A DNA stretch of 64,000 bases from Nocardioides sp. YR527 (GCF_900101045.1 NZ_FNFN01000004.1:186001-250000); one strand, 5' to 3'; shown: positions 15,390 to 24,460, counted from the stretch's first letter. The notes: generated by a model from the letters alone, not told the origin. Numbers and translations: made by a program.

Positions 15390-16981
15390 CCGAGGATCCT
15401 CGTGCGGTAGCTGTCGTGGCTCGCGAGCAGTTCGTGGTGGGTGCCGTCGATCGGGTCGTCGTCGGCGCGGAGGATGATCACGCGGTCGGTCCTCGCCAGC
15501 AGCACCGGGCTGCTGGTGACCACCACGGTCGTGCGCTCCGGCCGAGCTTCGCCGTGGCGCAGCTCTCGGATCCCGTCGGCGATCAGGTTCTCGGTCATCG
15601 AGTCGACCGCGGTCGTCGGCTCGACCAGCACGAGCACCTCGGGGTCGGTGTGCAGGGCCCGAGCGAGCGCGAGCCGCTGACGCTGGCCGCCCGAGAGGGT
15701 CAGCCCGCGGTCGCGGAGACGTTCGTCGAGACCCGCGGGCTGGGCGTCGATGAACTCGCGGGCCCCGGCAGCGTCGACGGCGTCGCTGGGGTCGCTGGGG
15801 TCGGTGTCCGCGCGGCCGAGGGCGAGGTTCTCCGCGATGGATCCCGCGAAGAGGTCGGCCCGGTGCGGCTCGACGTGCATCCGGGCCCCGTCGGGGGAAC
15901 GCAGCGCCGCCGCGACCCGGTCCAGGTCGCCCGGCTCGGCGACGATCCCGACGAACTCACCGGGCTTGAGGTCGATCCGGCTGTCCTCCGAGGGCTGCTC
16001 GACCGCGGGTGCCGGTGACTCGGCCAGCACCGCGCCCATCCGGCCCGCGCTCGCCTTGGCCGAGGCGCCCACCTGCAGGTAGAGACCGATCGCCGTCAAC
16101 GGCTCGGCGATGAACTGGGCGGCGCCGACGGCGGCCACGAACGCGCCGACCGTGATCGCCCCGTCGAGCGCGAGCAGGCCGGCGACGCCGACGGAGACGG
16201 CGAGGACGATCGTCCCGGCGAGCACGCTCGCACCCTGCTGCAGCGACTTCGCCATGCCGGCGCGGATCCCCGCGACCTCGGCCGCGTGGCTGACCGTCCG
16301 GTAGCGGGCGGTCGCGTTGTCCTGGGCTCCGAGGCCGTGCAGGACCCGCAGTCCTGCCATCAGGTCGGTCGCCAGCGCGGAGGCACCGGCCAGGCTCTCC
16401 TGCTGGTCTCCGACCCGACGCGAGATCAGCGGCGAGAGCGCGTTGAGCGCGAGGGTGACCACGACCGCGGTGGCGATCAGGATGGCGCCGAGCCGCAGGT
16501 CGATGCTCAGCAGTACGCCGCAGCTGACGGCGAGCGCTGCGCTCGCGCCGACGAGCCCGGAGACCCAGATGATGCTGTCCGCCGACTGGTCGGCGTCGGA
16601 GGAGGCGATCACCAGCAGCTCCCCGTGCTTGCGCCGGCTCGCGCCAGGAGTCAGGACCTTCCTGGCGAGCTCGGCGCGCAGCGCGTGGCTCTCGTCGATC
16701 ACCGCCCCCTGCGCGAGCCGCGCGAACCAGCGGTAGCACATCGTGAGGACCGTGAAGAGCAGGGCGATGCCGGCCAGGCTGAGCGTCAGCAGCGGCACGC
16801 TCCCGCTGACCACGGCCGCGTCGATGGCCAGACCGATGGCGACCGGCACGAGGGCCTCGCACGACTGGTGCCCGACGAGACACAGGGCCGAGCCGACGAC
16901 CCGGGGCCGCTGCCGCCGGAGGATCTCGCGGCGCAGTGGCTCCCGTTTCGTACTGCCGGGGACGGGGACGGACGTGACCAT
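15386..16981 (-). CDS. Half-size ABC transporter, degenerate ATPase without P-loop
   Basis: 531 residues, first gene of the pair. The membrane domain occupies about 25-320. The ATPase region reads GEFVGIVAEPGDLDRV (341-356) where Walker A should be, with no GKS/T; about 20 residues between this point and the Q-loop seem absent, since the normal arm resumes at ADLFAGSIAENLALG. Walker B is VLVLVEPT with the Asp replaced by Val. The signature LSGGQRQRLALARAL (429-443) is intact and is followed by TAVD. So it contributes the signature but not nucleotide binding, complementing the partner. Start ATG 16981 is 29 bp downstream of the iron box; no strong Shine-Dalgarno site is seen. Confidence 0.88.
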   Translation of the reverse strand: MVTSVPVPGSTKREPLRREILRRQRPRVVGSALCLVGHQSCEALVPVAIGLAIDAAVVSGSVPLLTLSLAGIALLFTVLTMCYRWFARLAQGAVIDESHALRAELARKVLTPGASRRKHGELLVIASSDADQSADSIIWVSGLVGASAALAVSCGVLLSIDLRLGAILIATAVVVTLALNALSPLISRRVGDQQESLAGASALATDLMAGLRVLHGLGAQDNATARYRTVSHAAEVAGIRAGMAKSLQQGASVLAGTIVLAVSVGVAGLLALDGAITVGAFVAAVGAAQFIAEPLTAIGLYLQVGASAKASAGRMGAVLAESPAPAVEQPSEDSRIDLKPGEFVGIVAEPGDLDRVAAALRSPDGARMHVEPHRADLFAGSIAENLALGRADTDPSDPSDAVDAAGAREFIDAQPAGLDERLRDRGLTLSGGQRQRLALARALHTDPEVLVLVEPTTAVDSMTENLIADGIRELRHGEARPERTTVVVTSSPVLLARTDRVIILRADDDPIDGTHHELLASHDSYRTRILG

Positions 16982-17009
16982 CGGGGCCTTTCTGGGGGAG
17001 GACGCGGGT

Positions 17010-17028
17010 CCAGGTTAGCCTCACCTAA
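17010..17028 (-). promoter_or_regulatory. DtxR/IdeR-type iron box
   Basis: CCAGGTTAGCCTCACCTAA matches 16 of 19 positions of the consensus TTAGGTTAGCCTAACCTAA. It lies 29-47 bp upstream of the ABC pair start, on the promoter side. This predicts repression of the pair when iron is sufficient. Confidence 0.75.
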
Positions 17029-17213
17029 GTAGTGCGCGTGCCTCGGCGGCGATCAGGCCGAGCGCCGGGTGGCACGGCCCGCCTCGAACGCGAGCGACGC
17101 GCGCGGAATTTCGGTGACCTGAGTCACACGAATCCATTGCCCTTCGCGACCCTGTCCTCTAAAGTTCCAGGGGGTAGAAGATCGCTTCCACGATACGGAA
17201 TACGGGGGCCGGT

Positions 17214-18674
17214 GTGGCACCACTGGAGACTCTGATCCGGCGGGCGCGGGCGCTCCTCCCCGACGAGGGCGTGATCACCGACCGCGCCCGGCTGCGGACG
17301 TACGAGTGCGACGGGCTGGCCCACTACCGGGTGACGCCGGCGCTGGTCGTGATCCCGGAGACCGCCGAGCAGCTGGCCGAGATCGTGCGGTGCTGCGCCG
17401 AGCAGCGGATCCCGTACGTCGCGCGAGGCTCCGGCACGGGGCTCTCCGGCGGCAGCCTGCCCCATGCCGAGGGCGTGCTGGTGGTCACCTCGCGGCTGCG
17501 GGCGATCAAGGAGGTCCGGCGGGCGGACCAGCGTGCCGTCGTTGAGCCCGGGGTCATCAACCTCGACGTGACCCGCGCGGCGACGCCGGAGGGCTACTAC
17601 TACGCGCCGGACCCCTCCAGCCAGCAGGTCTGCTCGATCGGCGGCAACGTCGCGGAGAACTCCGGTGGCGCCCACTGCCTCAAGTACGGCTTCACGACCA
17701 ACCACGTGCTCGCCGCCGAGTTCGTCACCGCCGCCGGCGACCGCGTACGCCTCGGCGGGGACGCGCCCGACAGCCCCGGCTACGACCTGCTCGGCGCCGT
17801 CGTCGGCTCCGAGGGCACCCTCGGGATCGTCACCGAGGTGACGGTGCGGCTGGTCCGGCTGCCGGAGAAGGTGGTCACCCTGCTGGTGGGCTTCGACTCC
17901 ACCGACCGCGCCGGTGCCGCCGTGTCCGCGATCATCGCGGCCGGCATCGTACCGGCGGCGATCGAGATGATGGACGCGCTCGCGATCGAGGCGGCCGAGG
18001 CCGCGGTGCACTGCGACTACCCGGCGGGCGCGGGCGCGGTGCTGGTCATCGAGCTGGACGGCCCGGCCACCGAGGTCGACGCGGAGTACGCCGACGTGGT
18101 CCGGTTCTGCGAGGAGACCGGCGCCTTCGAGATCCGCACCGCCAAGACCCCCGAGGAGCGGGTCCTCATCTGGAAGGGCCGCAAGTCCGCCTTCGCCGCC
18201 GTCGGCCGGATCAGCCCTGACTACATCGTCCAGGACGGAGTCATCCCGCGCACCGCCCTGCCCGAGGTGCTGCGCGCGATCGCGGAGCTCTCCGATCGCT
18301 CCGGCGTACGCGTCGCCAATGTCTTCCACGCCGGCGACGGCAACCTGCATCCGCTGGTGCTCTTCGACGACGCCGTCCCCGGGGCGGGGGAGGCCGCCGA
18401 GGAGGTCAGCCGCGGGATCCTCGACCTCTGCCTGCGCCACGGCGGCTCGATCACCGGCGAGCACGGGGTCGGCGCCGACAAGGCCGCCCACATGCCGAAG
18501 ATGTACGCCCCCGACGACCTCGACACGATGCAGCTGGTCCGCTGCGCCTTCGACCCGGACCGGATCTCGAACCCGGGCAAGATCTTCCCGACCCCGCGGC
18601 TGTGCGGCGAGCGACCGGGGCGGCGGCAGGGAGCGCACCCGTTGCAGCAGGCCGGCGTGGCGGAGGTCTTCTGA
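17214..18674 (+). CDS. glcD: Glycolate oxidase subunit GlcD (FAD-linked)
   Basis: 486 residues, a vanillyl-alcohol-oxidase-type FAD flavoprotein. The FAD domain has PYVARGSGTGLSGGSLPHAE, SIGGNVAENSGGAHCLKYG, and VGSEGTLGIVTE; the C-domain has VFHAGDGNLHPLVLFD and the GSITGEHGVGADK signature. It is the catalytic subunit oxidising glycolate (or D-lactate) to glyoxylate (pyruvate), and is followed by GlcE, GlcF and a permease. The GTG start at 17214 follows a G-rich site (GGGGG, about 5 nt upstream). Confidence 0.92.
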   Translation: MAPLETLIRRARALLPDEGVITDRARLRTYECDGLAHYRVTPALVVIPETAEQLAEIVRCCAEQRIPYVARGSGTGLSGGSLPHAEGVLVVTSRLRAIKEVRRADQRAVVEPGVINLDVTRAATPEGYYYAPDPSSQQVCSIGGNVAENSGGAHCLKYGFTTNHVLAAEFVTAAGDRVRLGGDAPDSPGYDLLGAVVGSEGTLGIVTEVTVRLVRLPEKVVTLLVGFDSTDRAGAAVSAIIAAGIVPAAIEMMDALAIEAAEAAVHCDYPAGAGAVLVIELDGPATEVDAEYADVVRFCEETGAFEIRTAKTPEERVLIWKGRKSAFAAVGRISPDYIVQDGVIPRTALPEVLRAIAELSDRSGVRVANVFHAGDGNLHPLVLFDDAVPGAGEAAEEVSRGILDLCLRHGGSITGEHGVGADKAAHMPKMYAPDDLDTMQLVRCAFDPDRISNPGKIFPTPRLCGERPGRRQGAHPLQQAGVAEVF

Positions 18675-19903
18675 TGAGCGATTCCTTCGCTGGTCGAGGG
18701 CCACTCCGTTCAGACCCTCGCGAAGCGAGCGTGTCGAGACCAACACAGTCCATCTCCGGCGTACGCCCCGGCCGCATCGAGCGCCCGACGAGCACCGCCG
18801 AGGTCGCCGAGGTCATGCGCGCGGCGGCGGCCGCGGGGGAGTCGGTCGTCCCGACCGGAGCGGGCACCAAGCTGGGCTGGGGAAACCCGCCCACCTCCGC
18901 CGACATCCTGCTCGACCTCGCCGCACTCGACCAGGTCAGCGAGCACGCCTCCGGTGACCTGATCGCCACCGTGGGGGCGGGGACGCCCCTGGCCCGGCTG
19001 AAGGACCACGTCGCCGCCGCCGGCCAGCGCCTCGCGCTCGACGAGACGATCTCCGGCGCGACCGTCGGCGGCACCCTGGCCACCAACACCAGCGGCCCGT
19101 TGCGGATGCTCGCCGGCACCATGCGCGACCTGCTCATCGGCGTGACGATGGTGCGCGCCGACGGGGTGGTCGCCAAGGCCGGCGGCAAGGTCGTCAAGAA
19201 CGTCGCCGGCTACGACGTCGGCAAGCTCCTGGTCGGCTCGATGGGCACCCTCGCGGTGGTCACCGAGGCGACGTTCCGGCTCCACCCGGTCCCGCAGACC
19301 TCTCGCTGGGTCAGTCTTGACGCGCGCGATGCCGCGCACGCCGCCGAGCTCACCCAGGCGGTCCTGCACTCCCAGACGGTGCCCTCAGGCCTCGAGGTGG
19401 ACGTCACCGCCGGCGGGGTGCGGGTCGATGTCCTGGTCGAGGGACGCCCGGAGGGCGTGGCGGGACGTACGGCCGTCCTGACCGACCTGCTCCCGGGCTC
19501 CGAGGTCGACGAGCGGGCACCCGCCGGCTGGGGTCGATATCCATGGGAGGACACCGCCGACGAGCACCTCGGGATCAAGGTGACCTTCCGGCTCTCCGGC
19601 CTGGCCGACGTCGTCGAGGCCGCCGGCGAGCACGGGCTGCGCGGCTCGGCCGGCGTCGGAGTCGCGTACGTCGCCGTCCCGGCCGATCGCGACATCACCG
19701 AGATCCGGGCGACGCTCGCGAGGCTCCGCGAGACGGCCGGACGACACGGCGGCAGCGCCGTCGTCCTCGACGCTCCCGGCGCGGTCAAGCAGCAGCTGGA
19801 CCTGTGGGGACCGGTCCCGGCCGTGGATCTCATGCGCCGGGTGAAGGACGAGTTCGACCCCGACCACCGGCTCAGCCCGGGCCGCTTCGTAGGAGGGATC
19901 TAG
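18674..19903 (+). CDS. glcE: Glycolate oxidase subunit GlcE (FAD-binding)
   Basis: 409 residues. The start overlaps the GlcD stop by one base (TGATG). The core carries a second FAD-binding domain: VVPTGAGTKLGWGNPP, ISGATVGGTLATNTSGPLRM, KNVAGYDVGKLLVGSMGTLA, and ends with VKDEFDPDHRLSPGRFVGGI. GlcE lacks its own catalytic histidine-type pocket and pairs with GlcD and the Fe-S subunit GlcF. Residues about 7-24 are encoded by an inverted-repeat element (18691-18742) and have no family counterpart, so the native start may have been displaced. Confidence 0.9.
   Translation: MSDSFAGRGPLRSDPREASVSRPTQSISGVRPGRIERPTSTAEVAEVMRAAAAAGESVVPTGAGTKLGWGNPPTSADILLDLAALDQVSEHASGDLIATVGAGTPLARLKDHVAAAGQRLALDETISGATVGGTLATNTSGPLRMLAGTMRDLLIGVTMVRADGVVAKAGGKVVKNVAGYDVGKLLVGSMGTLAVVTEATFRLHPVPQTSRWVSLDARDAAHAAELTQAVLHSQTVPSGLEVDVTAGGVRVDVLVEGRPEGVAGRTAVLTDLLPGSEVDERAPAGWGRYPWEDTADEHLGIKVTFRLSGLADVVEAAGEHGLRGSAGVGVAYVAVPADRDITEIRATLARLRETAGRHGGSAVVLDAPGAVKQQLDLWGPVPAVDLMRRVKDEFDPDHRLSPGRFVGGI
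18691..18742. repeat. REP-like inverted repeat inside the glcE 5' end
   Basis: TGGTCGAG... to ...GTCGAGACCA with an internal CTCGCGAAGCGAG palindrome; the outer TGGTC/GACCA arms are complementary. Dispersed elements built on this theme are typical of Nocardioidaceae. This copy lies in frame within glcE. Confidence 0.55.
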
Positions 19904-19908
19904 CCGAC

Positions 19909-21237
19909 ATGGCAGACATCGACATCCGGCAGTTGGGTGCCTTCGACGAGCAGCACCCACCCGACCAGCAGCTGCTCGACGACTGCGTGCACTGCGGCTT
20001 CTGCCTGCCGACCTGCCCGACCTACCTGCTGTGGGGTGAGGAGATGGACTCCCCGCGCGGGCGGCTCTACCTGATGAAGGAGGGCCTGGAGGGCGAGCCG
20101 ATGTCGGACTCGATGGTGCAGCACTGGGACAACTGCCTGGGCTGCATGTCGTGCGTGACCGCGTGCCCCTCCGGCGTCCGCTACGACACCCTCATCGAGC
20201 AGACCCGCGCCCAGGTCGAGCGCAACCATCCGCGTACGCCCCGGGAGAAGGCGCTGCGGAGCCTGATCTTCGCGATCTTCCCGCACCCCAAACGCCTCCG
20301 GGCGATGCGCGGTCCGCTCAGGCTGCTTCAGCGCACCGGCCTGGACCGGCGCCTGCGGCAGACCGGCCTGCTCGAGAGGATGGCGCCGCACCTGGCCGCG
20401 ATGGAGCGGCTCACCCCGACCATCACCGAGGCGGCCCCGCTGCCCGAGCTCGTGCCCGCGGCGGGGGAGCGGCGTGCGGTGGTCGGCATGCTCACCGGCT
20501 GCGTCCAGGGGGCGTTCTTCCCGGGCGTCAACGCCGCCACCGCCCGGGTGCTCGCCGCCGAGGGCTGTGACGTGGTCATCCCGCCCGGCCAGGGCTGCTG
20601 CGGCGCGCTCTCGGTGCACAACGGCCGCGAGAAGGAGGCCCAGACCTACGCTCGCCGGATCATCGACGCGTTCGAGCACGCCGGTGTCGAGCACGTCGTC
20701 ATCAACGCCGCCGGCTGCGGCTCGACGCTCAAGGACTACGCTCGGCTGCTCGCCGACGACCCGCTCTACGCCGCGAAGGCCGAGGAGTTCGAGGGCAAGG
20801 TCCGCGACATCGCCGAGATCCTCGACGAGCTCGGCCCGGTCGCCGAGCGCCACCCGCTCGACCTCACCGTCGCCTACCACGACGCCTGCCACCTGGCCCA
20901 CGCACAAGGCGTACGCACCCAGCCGCGGGCCCTGCTGAAGGCCGTCCCCGGCATCGAGCTGCGCGAGATCGCCGAGGGCGAGATCTGCTGCGGCTCGGCC
21001 GGCATCTACAACATCCTCAACCCAGAGCCCGCCCGCGAGCTGGGCGAGCGCAAGGCGCGCAACATCGTCGCCACCGGCGCCGACGTGCTCGTCACCGCCA
21101 ACCCGGGCTGTCTGCTCCAGGTCGCCTCCGCGATCACCGCACAGGGGCACCAGCTCGGCATGGCCCATCTCGTCGAGGTGCTCGACGCCTCGATCAGCGG
21201 CTCCTCACCCGAGGGGCTGCGCCACCGCACCATCTGA
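19909..21237 (+). CDS. glcF: Glycolate oxidase iron-sulfur subunit GlcF
   Basis: 442 residues. Two 4Fe-4S clusters: Cys26, 29, 32, 36 (CVHCGFCLPTCPTY) and Cys76, 79, 82, 86 (CLGCMSCVTACPSG). Two CCG-domain repeats follow (PGQGCCGALSVHNG, GEICCGSAGIYNIL), and conserved NAAGCGSTLKDYA and TVAYHDACHLAH segments. It transfers electrons from GlcDE to the respiratory chain. GTAGGAGGGATC lies upstream. It follows glcE by 5 bp and completes the heterotrimer. Confidence 0.93.
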   Translation: MADIDIRQLGAFDEQHPPDQQLLDDCVHCGFCLPTCPTYLLWGEEMDSPRGRLYLMKEGLEGEPMSDSMVQHWDNCLGCMSCVTACPSGVRYDTLIEQTRAQVERNHPRTPREKALRSLIFAIFPHPKRLRAMRGPLRLLQRTGLDRRLRQTGLLERMAPHLAAMERLTPTITEAAPLPELVPAAGERRAVVGMLTGCVQGAFFPGVNAATARVLAAEGCDVVIPPGQGCCGALSVHNGREKEAQTYARRIIDAFEHAGVEHVVINAAGCGSTLKDYARLLADDPLYAAKAEEFEGKVRDIAEILDELGPVAERHPLDLTVAYHDACHLAHAQGVRTQPRALLKAVPGIELREIAEGEICCGSAGIYNILNPEPARELGERKARNIVATGADVLVTANPGCLLQVASAITAQGHQLGMAHLVEVLDASISGSSPEGLRHRTI

Positions 21238-21280
21238 TCCACCCGACAGCTCAACAATCCCCCACACTCTCGGAGTCGCC

Positions 21281-22921
21281 ATGTTTGAGCCAGTACCCGA
21301 CCAGGTCGGCGGTTCGCTCGTCCTGAGCGCCCTGTGCGGCGCCCTACCGCTGATCACCATGTTCGTCCTTCTCGGCGGCCTCAAGATGAGGGCCTGGCTG
21401 GCCGGCCTCATCTCCCTGGGCGTCGCCCTGGTCGTCGCCGTCGCCCTCTTCGAGATGCCGGTCGACGACGCGATCCTGTCCAGCGCCCAAGGTGCCCTGT
21501 TCTCGGGCTTCTTCCCGATCATGTGGATCGTCATCAACGCGGTCTTCGTCTACAACCTGACCGTGCACACCGGCCACTTCGACGTGCTGCGCCGGGCGTT
21601 CAGCAAGGTCAGCGACGACCAGCGGATCCAGGCCCTGATCATCGCCTTCTCCTTCGGAGCGCTGCTGGAGGCGCTGGCCGGGTTCGGTACGCCCGTCGCG
21701 ATCACCGTCGTGATGCTGATGGCGATGGGCTTCAAGCCGGTCAAGGCGGCCGCGGTCGCGCTGATCGCCAACACCGCCCCGGTGGCGTACGGCGCGATGG
21801 CCTCTCCGATCAACGCGCTCTCGACCCAGACCGGCTTCGACGTCGACACGCTGGGTGCGATGGTGGGTCGCCAGACCCCGATCCTGGCGGTCGTGGTGCC
21901 GCTCATCCTGGTCTTCGTGGTCGACGGCAAGCGTGGTCTCCGGCAGACCTGGATCCCGGCGCTGCTCTGCGGCGTCAGCTTCGGCATCGCGCAGTTCGTG
22001 GCCTCGAACTACATCTCCGTCCCGCTGGCCGACATCGTCGCCTCGCTCTTCTCGGCCGTGGTGATCGTGGGCCTGCTGCGGGTGTGGCAGCCGAGCGAGA
22101 AGATCCGTGCCGAGTCGCTGGTCGGCGCCGGCTCGGGACCGGGCGCCGAGGCGCATGAGGTGCGGGACAGCAGCAGCGAGATCTTCAAGGCCTTCCTGCC
22201 GTACGCGATCATCATCGTGATCTTCGTGATCGTCAGCATCCCCGCGGTCAAGGACGCGCTGGCCCACCGGCCGTTCACCCTCTCCGGGACGGACTACACC
22301 CCGACGGTGGTCTTCCCGGGGCTCGGCGATGTCGCCGGCGCCCAGGGCGGCATCAAGTTCGACTGGTTCCCGGCCGCCGGCACGATGCTGCTGCTCTCGG
22401 GCATCATCACCGCGATCTGCCTGAGGATCCGGCTCGGTGCGGTCGCGGCGATCTACCGGGACACCTATCGGCAGCTCGCCACCGCCATCGTCACCGTGAT
22501 GGCGGTCCTCGGCCTGGCGTACGTCATGAACTTCTCCGGGCAGACCGGCTCGATCGGCGCCTGGCTGGCCGGCGCCGGCAGCGCGTTCGCCATCCTCTCG
22601 CCGATCCTCGGCTGGCTCGGCGTGGCGGTGACCGGCTCCGACACCTCCTCCAACGCTCTCTTCGGCCTCCTCCAGGTGACCACCGCCAAGGAGGCCGGGC
22701 TCGACCAGGTCCTGATGGCCGCCTCGAACTCGTCCGGCGGCGTGCTCGGCAAGATGGTCAGCCCGCAGAACCTCGCCATCGCCGCGGCGGCGGTGGGCAT
22801 GGCCGGCAAGGAGGGCGAGATCTTCCGCAAGGTCTTCGGCTGGAGCATCGCCATGCTGGCCTTCATGTGCGTCCTGGTCGCCCTGCAGTCCACCCCGGTG
22901 CTCGGCTGGATGGTCCCCTGA
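21281..22921 (+). CDS. L-lactate/glycolate permease (LctP family)
   Basis: 546 residues with about 13-14 membrane segments. LctP features include FSFGALLEALAGFGTPVAIT, VALIANTAPVAYGAMASPIN, and VTGSDTSSNALFGLLQVTTA. It imports lactate or glycolate with protons. It lies 43 bp after glcF on the same strand with GGAG 6-8 nt before ATG, so it supplies substrate to GlcDEF; the glycolate permease GlcA belongs to this family. Confidence 0.92.
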   Translation: MFEPVPDQVGGSLVLSALCGALPLITMFVLLGGLKMRAWLAGLISLGVALVVAVALFEMPVDDAILSSAQGALFSGFFPIMWIVINAVFVYNLTVHTGHFDVLRRAFSKVSDDQRIQALIIAFSFGALLEALAGFGTPVAITVVMLMAMGFKPVKAAAVALIANTAPVAYGAMASPINALSTQTGFDVDTLGAMVGRQTPILAVVVPLILVFVVDGKRGLRQTWIPALLCGVSFGIAQFVASNYISVPLADIVASLFSAVVIVGLLRVWQPSEKIRAESLVGAGSGPGAEAHEVRDSSSEIFKAFLPYAIIIVIFVIVSIPAVKDALAHRPFTLSGTDYTPTVVFPGLGDVAGAQGGIKFDWFPAAGTMLLLSGIITAICLRIRLGAVAAIYRDTYRQLATAIVTVMAVLGLAYVMNFSGQTGSIGAWLAGAGSAFAILSPILGWLGVAVTGSDTSSNALFGLLQVTTAKEAGLDQVLMAASNSSGGVLGKMVSPQNLAIAAAAVGMAGKEGEIFRKVFGWSIAMLAFMCVLVALQSTPVLGWMVP

Positions 22922-22931
22922 GGACGGGGTT

Positions 22932-23465
22932 CTAGGGCTGCGCGTCCTCGGTGAGGCGTACCTCGGACCAGTCGAGCCCGTCGAGATTGACGACGATCGC
23001 CTCCTGGGTGGTCCGGGCGATCACGACGACGGCCTCGGAGTCCGGGTCGGGGTTCTCCTCACGGTGGGGGACCCACGGGGGGACGAAGATGTAGTCGCCG
23101 GGGTTGGTCTCCACGCGGGTCTCGACGGGCTCCTCGCCCTCGACGTCGAGGAAGACGAAGACCGGGTTTCCGGAGACGATGTAGATCGCGGTCTCGGAGG
23201 CGCCGTGGTGGTGGTTGGCCGAGGCGGTCGAGGCCGGGACGTGGGTCTGGCCCATCCACAGGTTCTTCGCGCCGACGGTGTTGCCGCTGACCGCCTCGAG
23301 GCGTCTCATCCCCGAGGTCTGCCCGGTCTGGTCGACCAGACCGGCGGGGGCGATGTGGTGGAGGTGCCGGTGGAACGGGTCGATCTCGGCGGGGACCAGG
23401 ACGCCGCTGGGGGTCCGGATGTGCTCGCCGTCCGAGGATCCGGCGGGGATGTGAATCGCGGGCAT
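22932..23465 (-). CDS. Cupin-domain protein
   Basis: 177 residues with a single cupin barrel. Motif 1 includes ASANHHHGASETAIYIVSGN with metal-ligand His residues and Glu; motif 2 is NPGDYIFVPPWVPHREENP with the final His. Likely a small metal-dependent dioxygenase or ligand binder. It is in tandem after the LysR gene with a one-base overlap (TGATG), and lies opposite the monooxygenase/importer cluster. Substrate not known. Confidence 0.85.
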   Translation of the reverse strand: MPAIHIPAGSSDGEHIRTPSGVLVPAEIDPFHRHLHHIAPAGLVDQTGQTSGMRRLEAVSGNTVGAKNLWMGQTHVPASTASANHHHGASETAIYIVSGNPVFVFLDVEGEEPVETRVETNPGDYIFVPPWVPHREENPDPDSEAVVVIARTTQEAIVVNLDGLDWSEVRLTEDAQP

Positions 23466-24361
23466 CAGGCTCCCTTTGCGAGTGTGAGGACGGTGTCGTT
23501 TCTGGGTGTGGTGAGCAGTGGCCGTAGGACGGAGGCGACCTGCGTCGCCGTCTCCTTGGGCAGGCCCGGGCGGGCGCAGACGTAGAGGGGGAGCGGGTCC
23601 GGCGGTGGCAGGTCCGTTACCGGTGCCAGGCCGTCGGGAACCTCTCCGAGCGTAGCCATGAGCGCCACCCCGAGGCCCGCGCCGACCGCCGCCTGAACGC
23701 CTGCCAGCTGGAAGGCCTCGGCGCCGATGGCTGCCGGGATCGAGTGCTCGGCGAGGGTGTCGAGCGCTCGGCTCCGGAGCGCGCACGGTTCGTCGAACGC
23801 GACGACGGGGACCGGCTCGGAGGGTGTGGGGCGCCGCCAGAGGGGGGAGGCGAACCAGGCGAGGGTCAGGTCGCCCACGTAGAGGGCCTTGGAGTCGTCG
23901 GCCTGCTGGAGAAGGAGGGCCAGGTCGACGCTCCCGGAGGCGAGGCCGTCGCGCAGCTTGTTGCCCCGGTCGATCCGGAACCGGAAGTCCCGCTTCGGCA
24001 CCGACTGCGTCAGAGCGTTGGACAGGCTGGGGAGCAGCTGGGCGGCGGCATGCTCGGTCGACCCGATGCTGATGGTCGTCGGGCCGCTGACGCCATCGGG
24101 CAGGAATCCCGCGACGGTCTCGTCGTGCAGGGTGATGATCCGGCGTGCCTGGGTGAGCAGCAGCTCGCCGTCGGCGGTGAACCGTGAGCCGCGGCCGTGT
24201 CGCTCGACCAGTGGGCGGCCGATCACGGACTCCAGGCGGCGTACGTGCTGGCTGACGGCGCTCTGGGTCAGGTGCAGGGCGGTGGCGGCGCGCTGGAATC
24301 CGCCGAAGTCTGCGACAGCGACGAGGCTGCGCAGCGGGGCGATATCCAGATTCTGACTCAT
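23465..24361 (-). CDS. LysR-family regulator of the monooxygenase/importer cluster
   Basis: 298 residues starting MSQNLDIAPLRSLVAVADFG. The winged helix shows RAATALHLTQSAVSQHVRRL; the effector domain follows. It is divergent from the first monooxygenase gene with a 167-bp spacer that contains the inverted repeat at 24440-24460. It probably controls both directions in response to substrate or sulfur status. A longer start at 24382 is possible but less consistent with the family. Confidence 0.88.
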   Translation of the reverse strand: MSQNLDIAPLRSLVAVADFGGFQRAATALHLTQSAVSQHVRRLESVIGRPLVERHGRGSRFTADGELLLTQARRIITLHDETVAGFLPDGVSGPTTISIGSTEHAAAQLLPSLSNALTQSVPKRDFRFRIDRGNKLRDGLASGSVDLALLLQQADDSKALYVGDLTLAWFASPLWRRPTPSEPVPVVAFDEPCALRSRALDTLAEHSIPAAIGAEAFQLAGVQAAVGAGLGVALMATLGEVPDGLAPVTDLPPPDPLPLYVCARPGLPKETATQVASVLRPLLTTPRNDTVLTLAKGA

Positions 24362-24439
24362 GTCGATCAGACTAATACACAATTGATGAGCGTTCGTGAT
24401 GGTTCAACATCGTGGAACGTCGTTGGACCGAGCACGTTT

Positions 24440-24460
24440 TGTCTATCAAACTCATAGACA
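24440..24460. promoter_or_regulatory. Inverted repeat operator candidate
   Basis: TGTCTAT, 7-bp spacer, ATAGACA: a perfect 7-bp inverted repeat at 24440-24446 and 24454-24460, in the middle of the LysR/monooxygenase spacer. Halves resemble TAGAC-type sites of actinobacterial sulfur regulators, but in the reverse arrangement. Confidence 0.55.
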
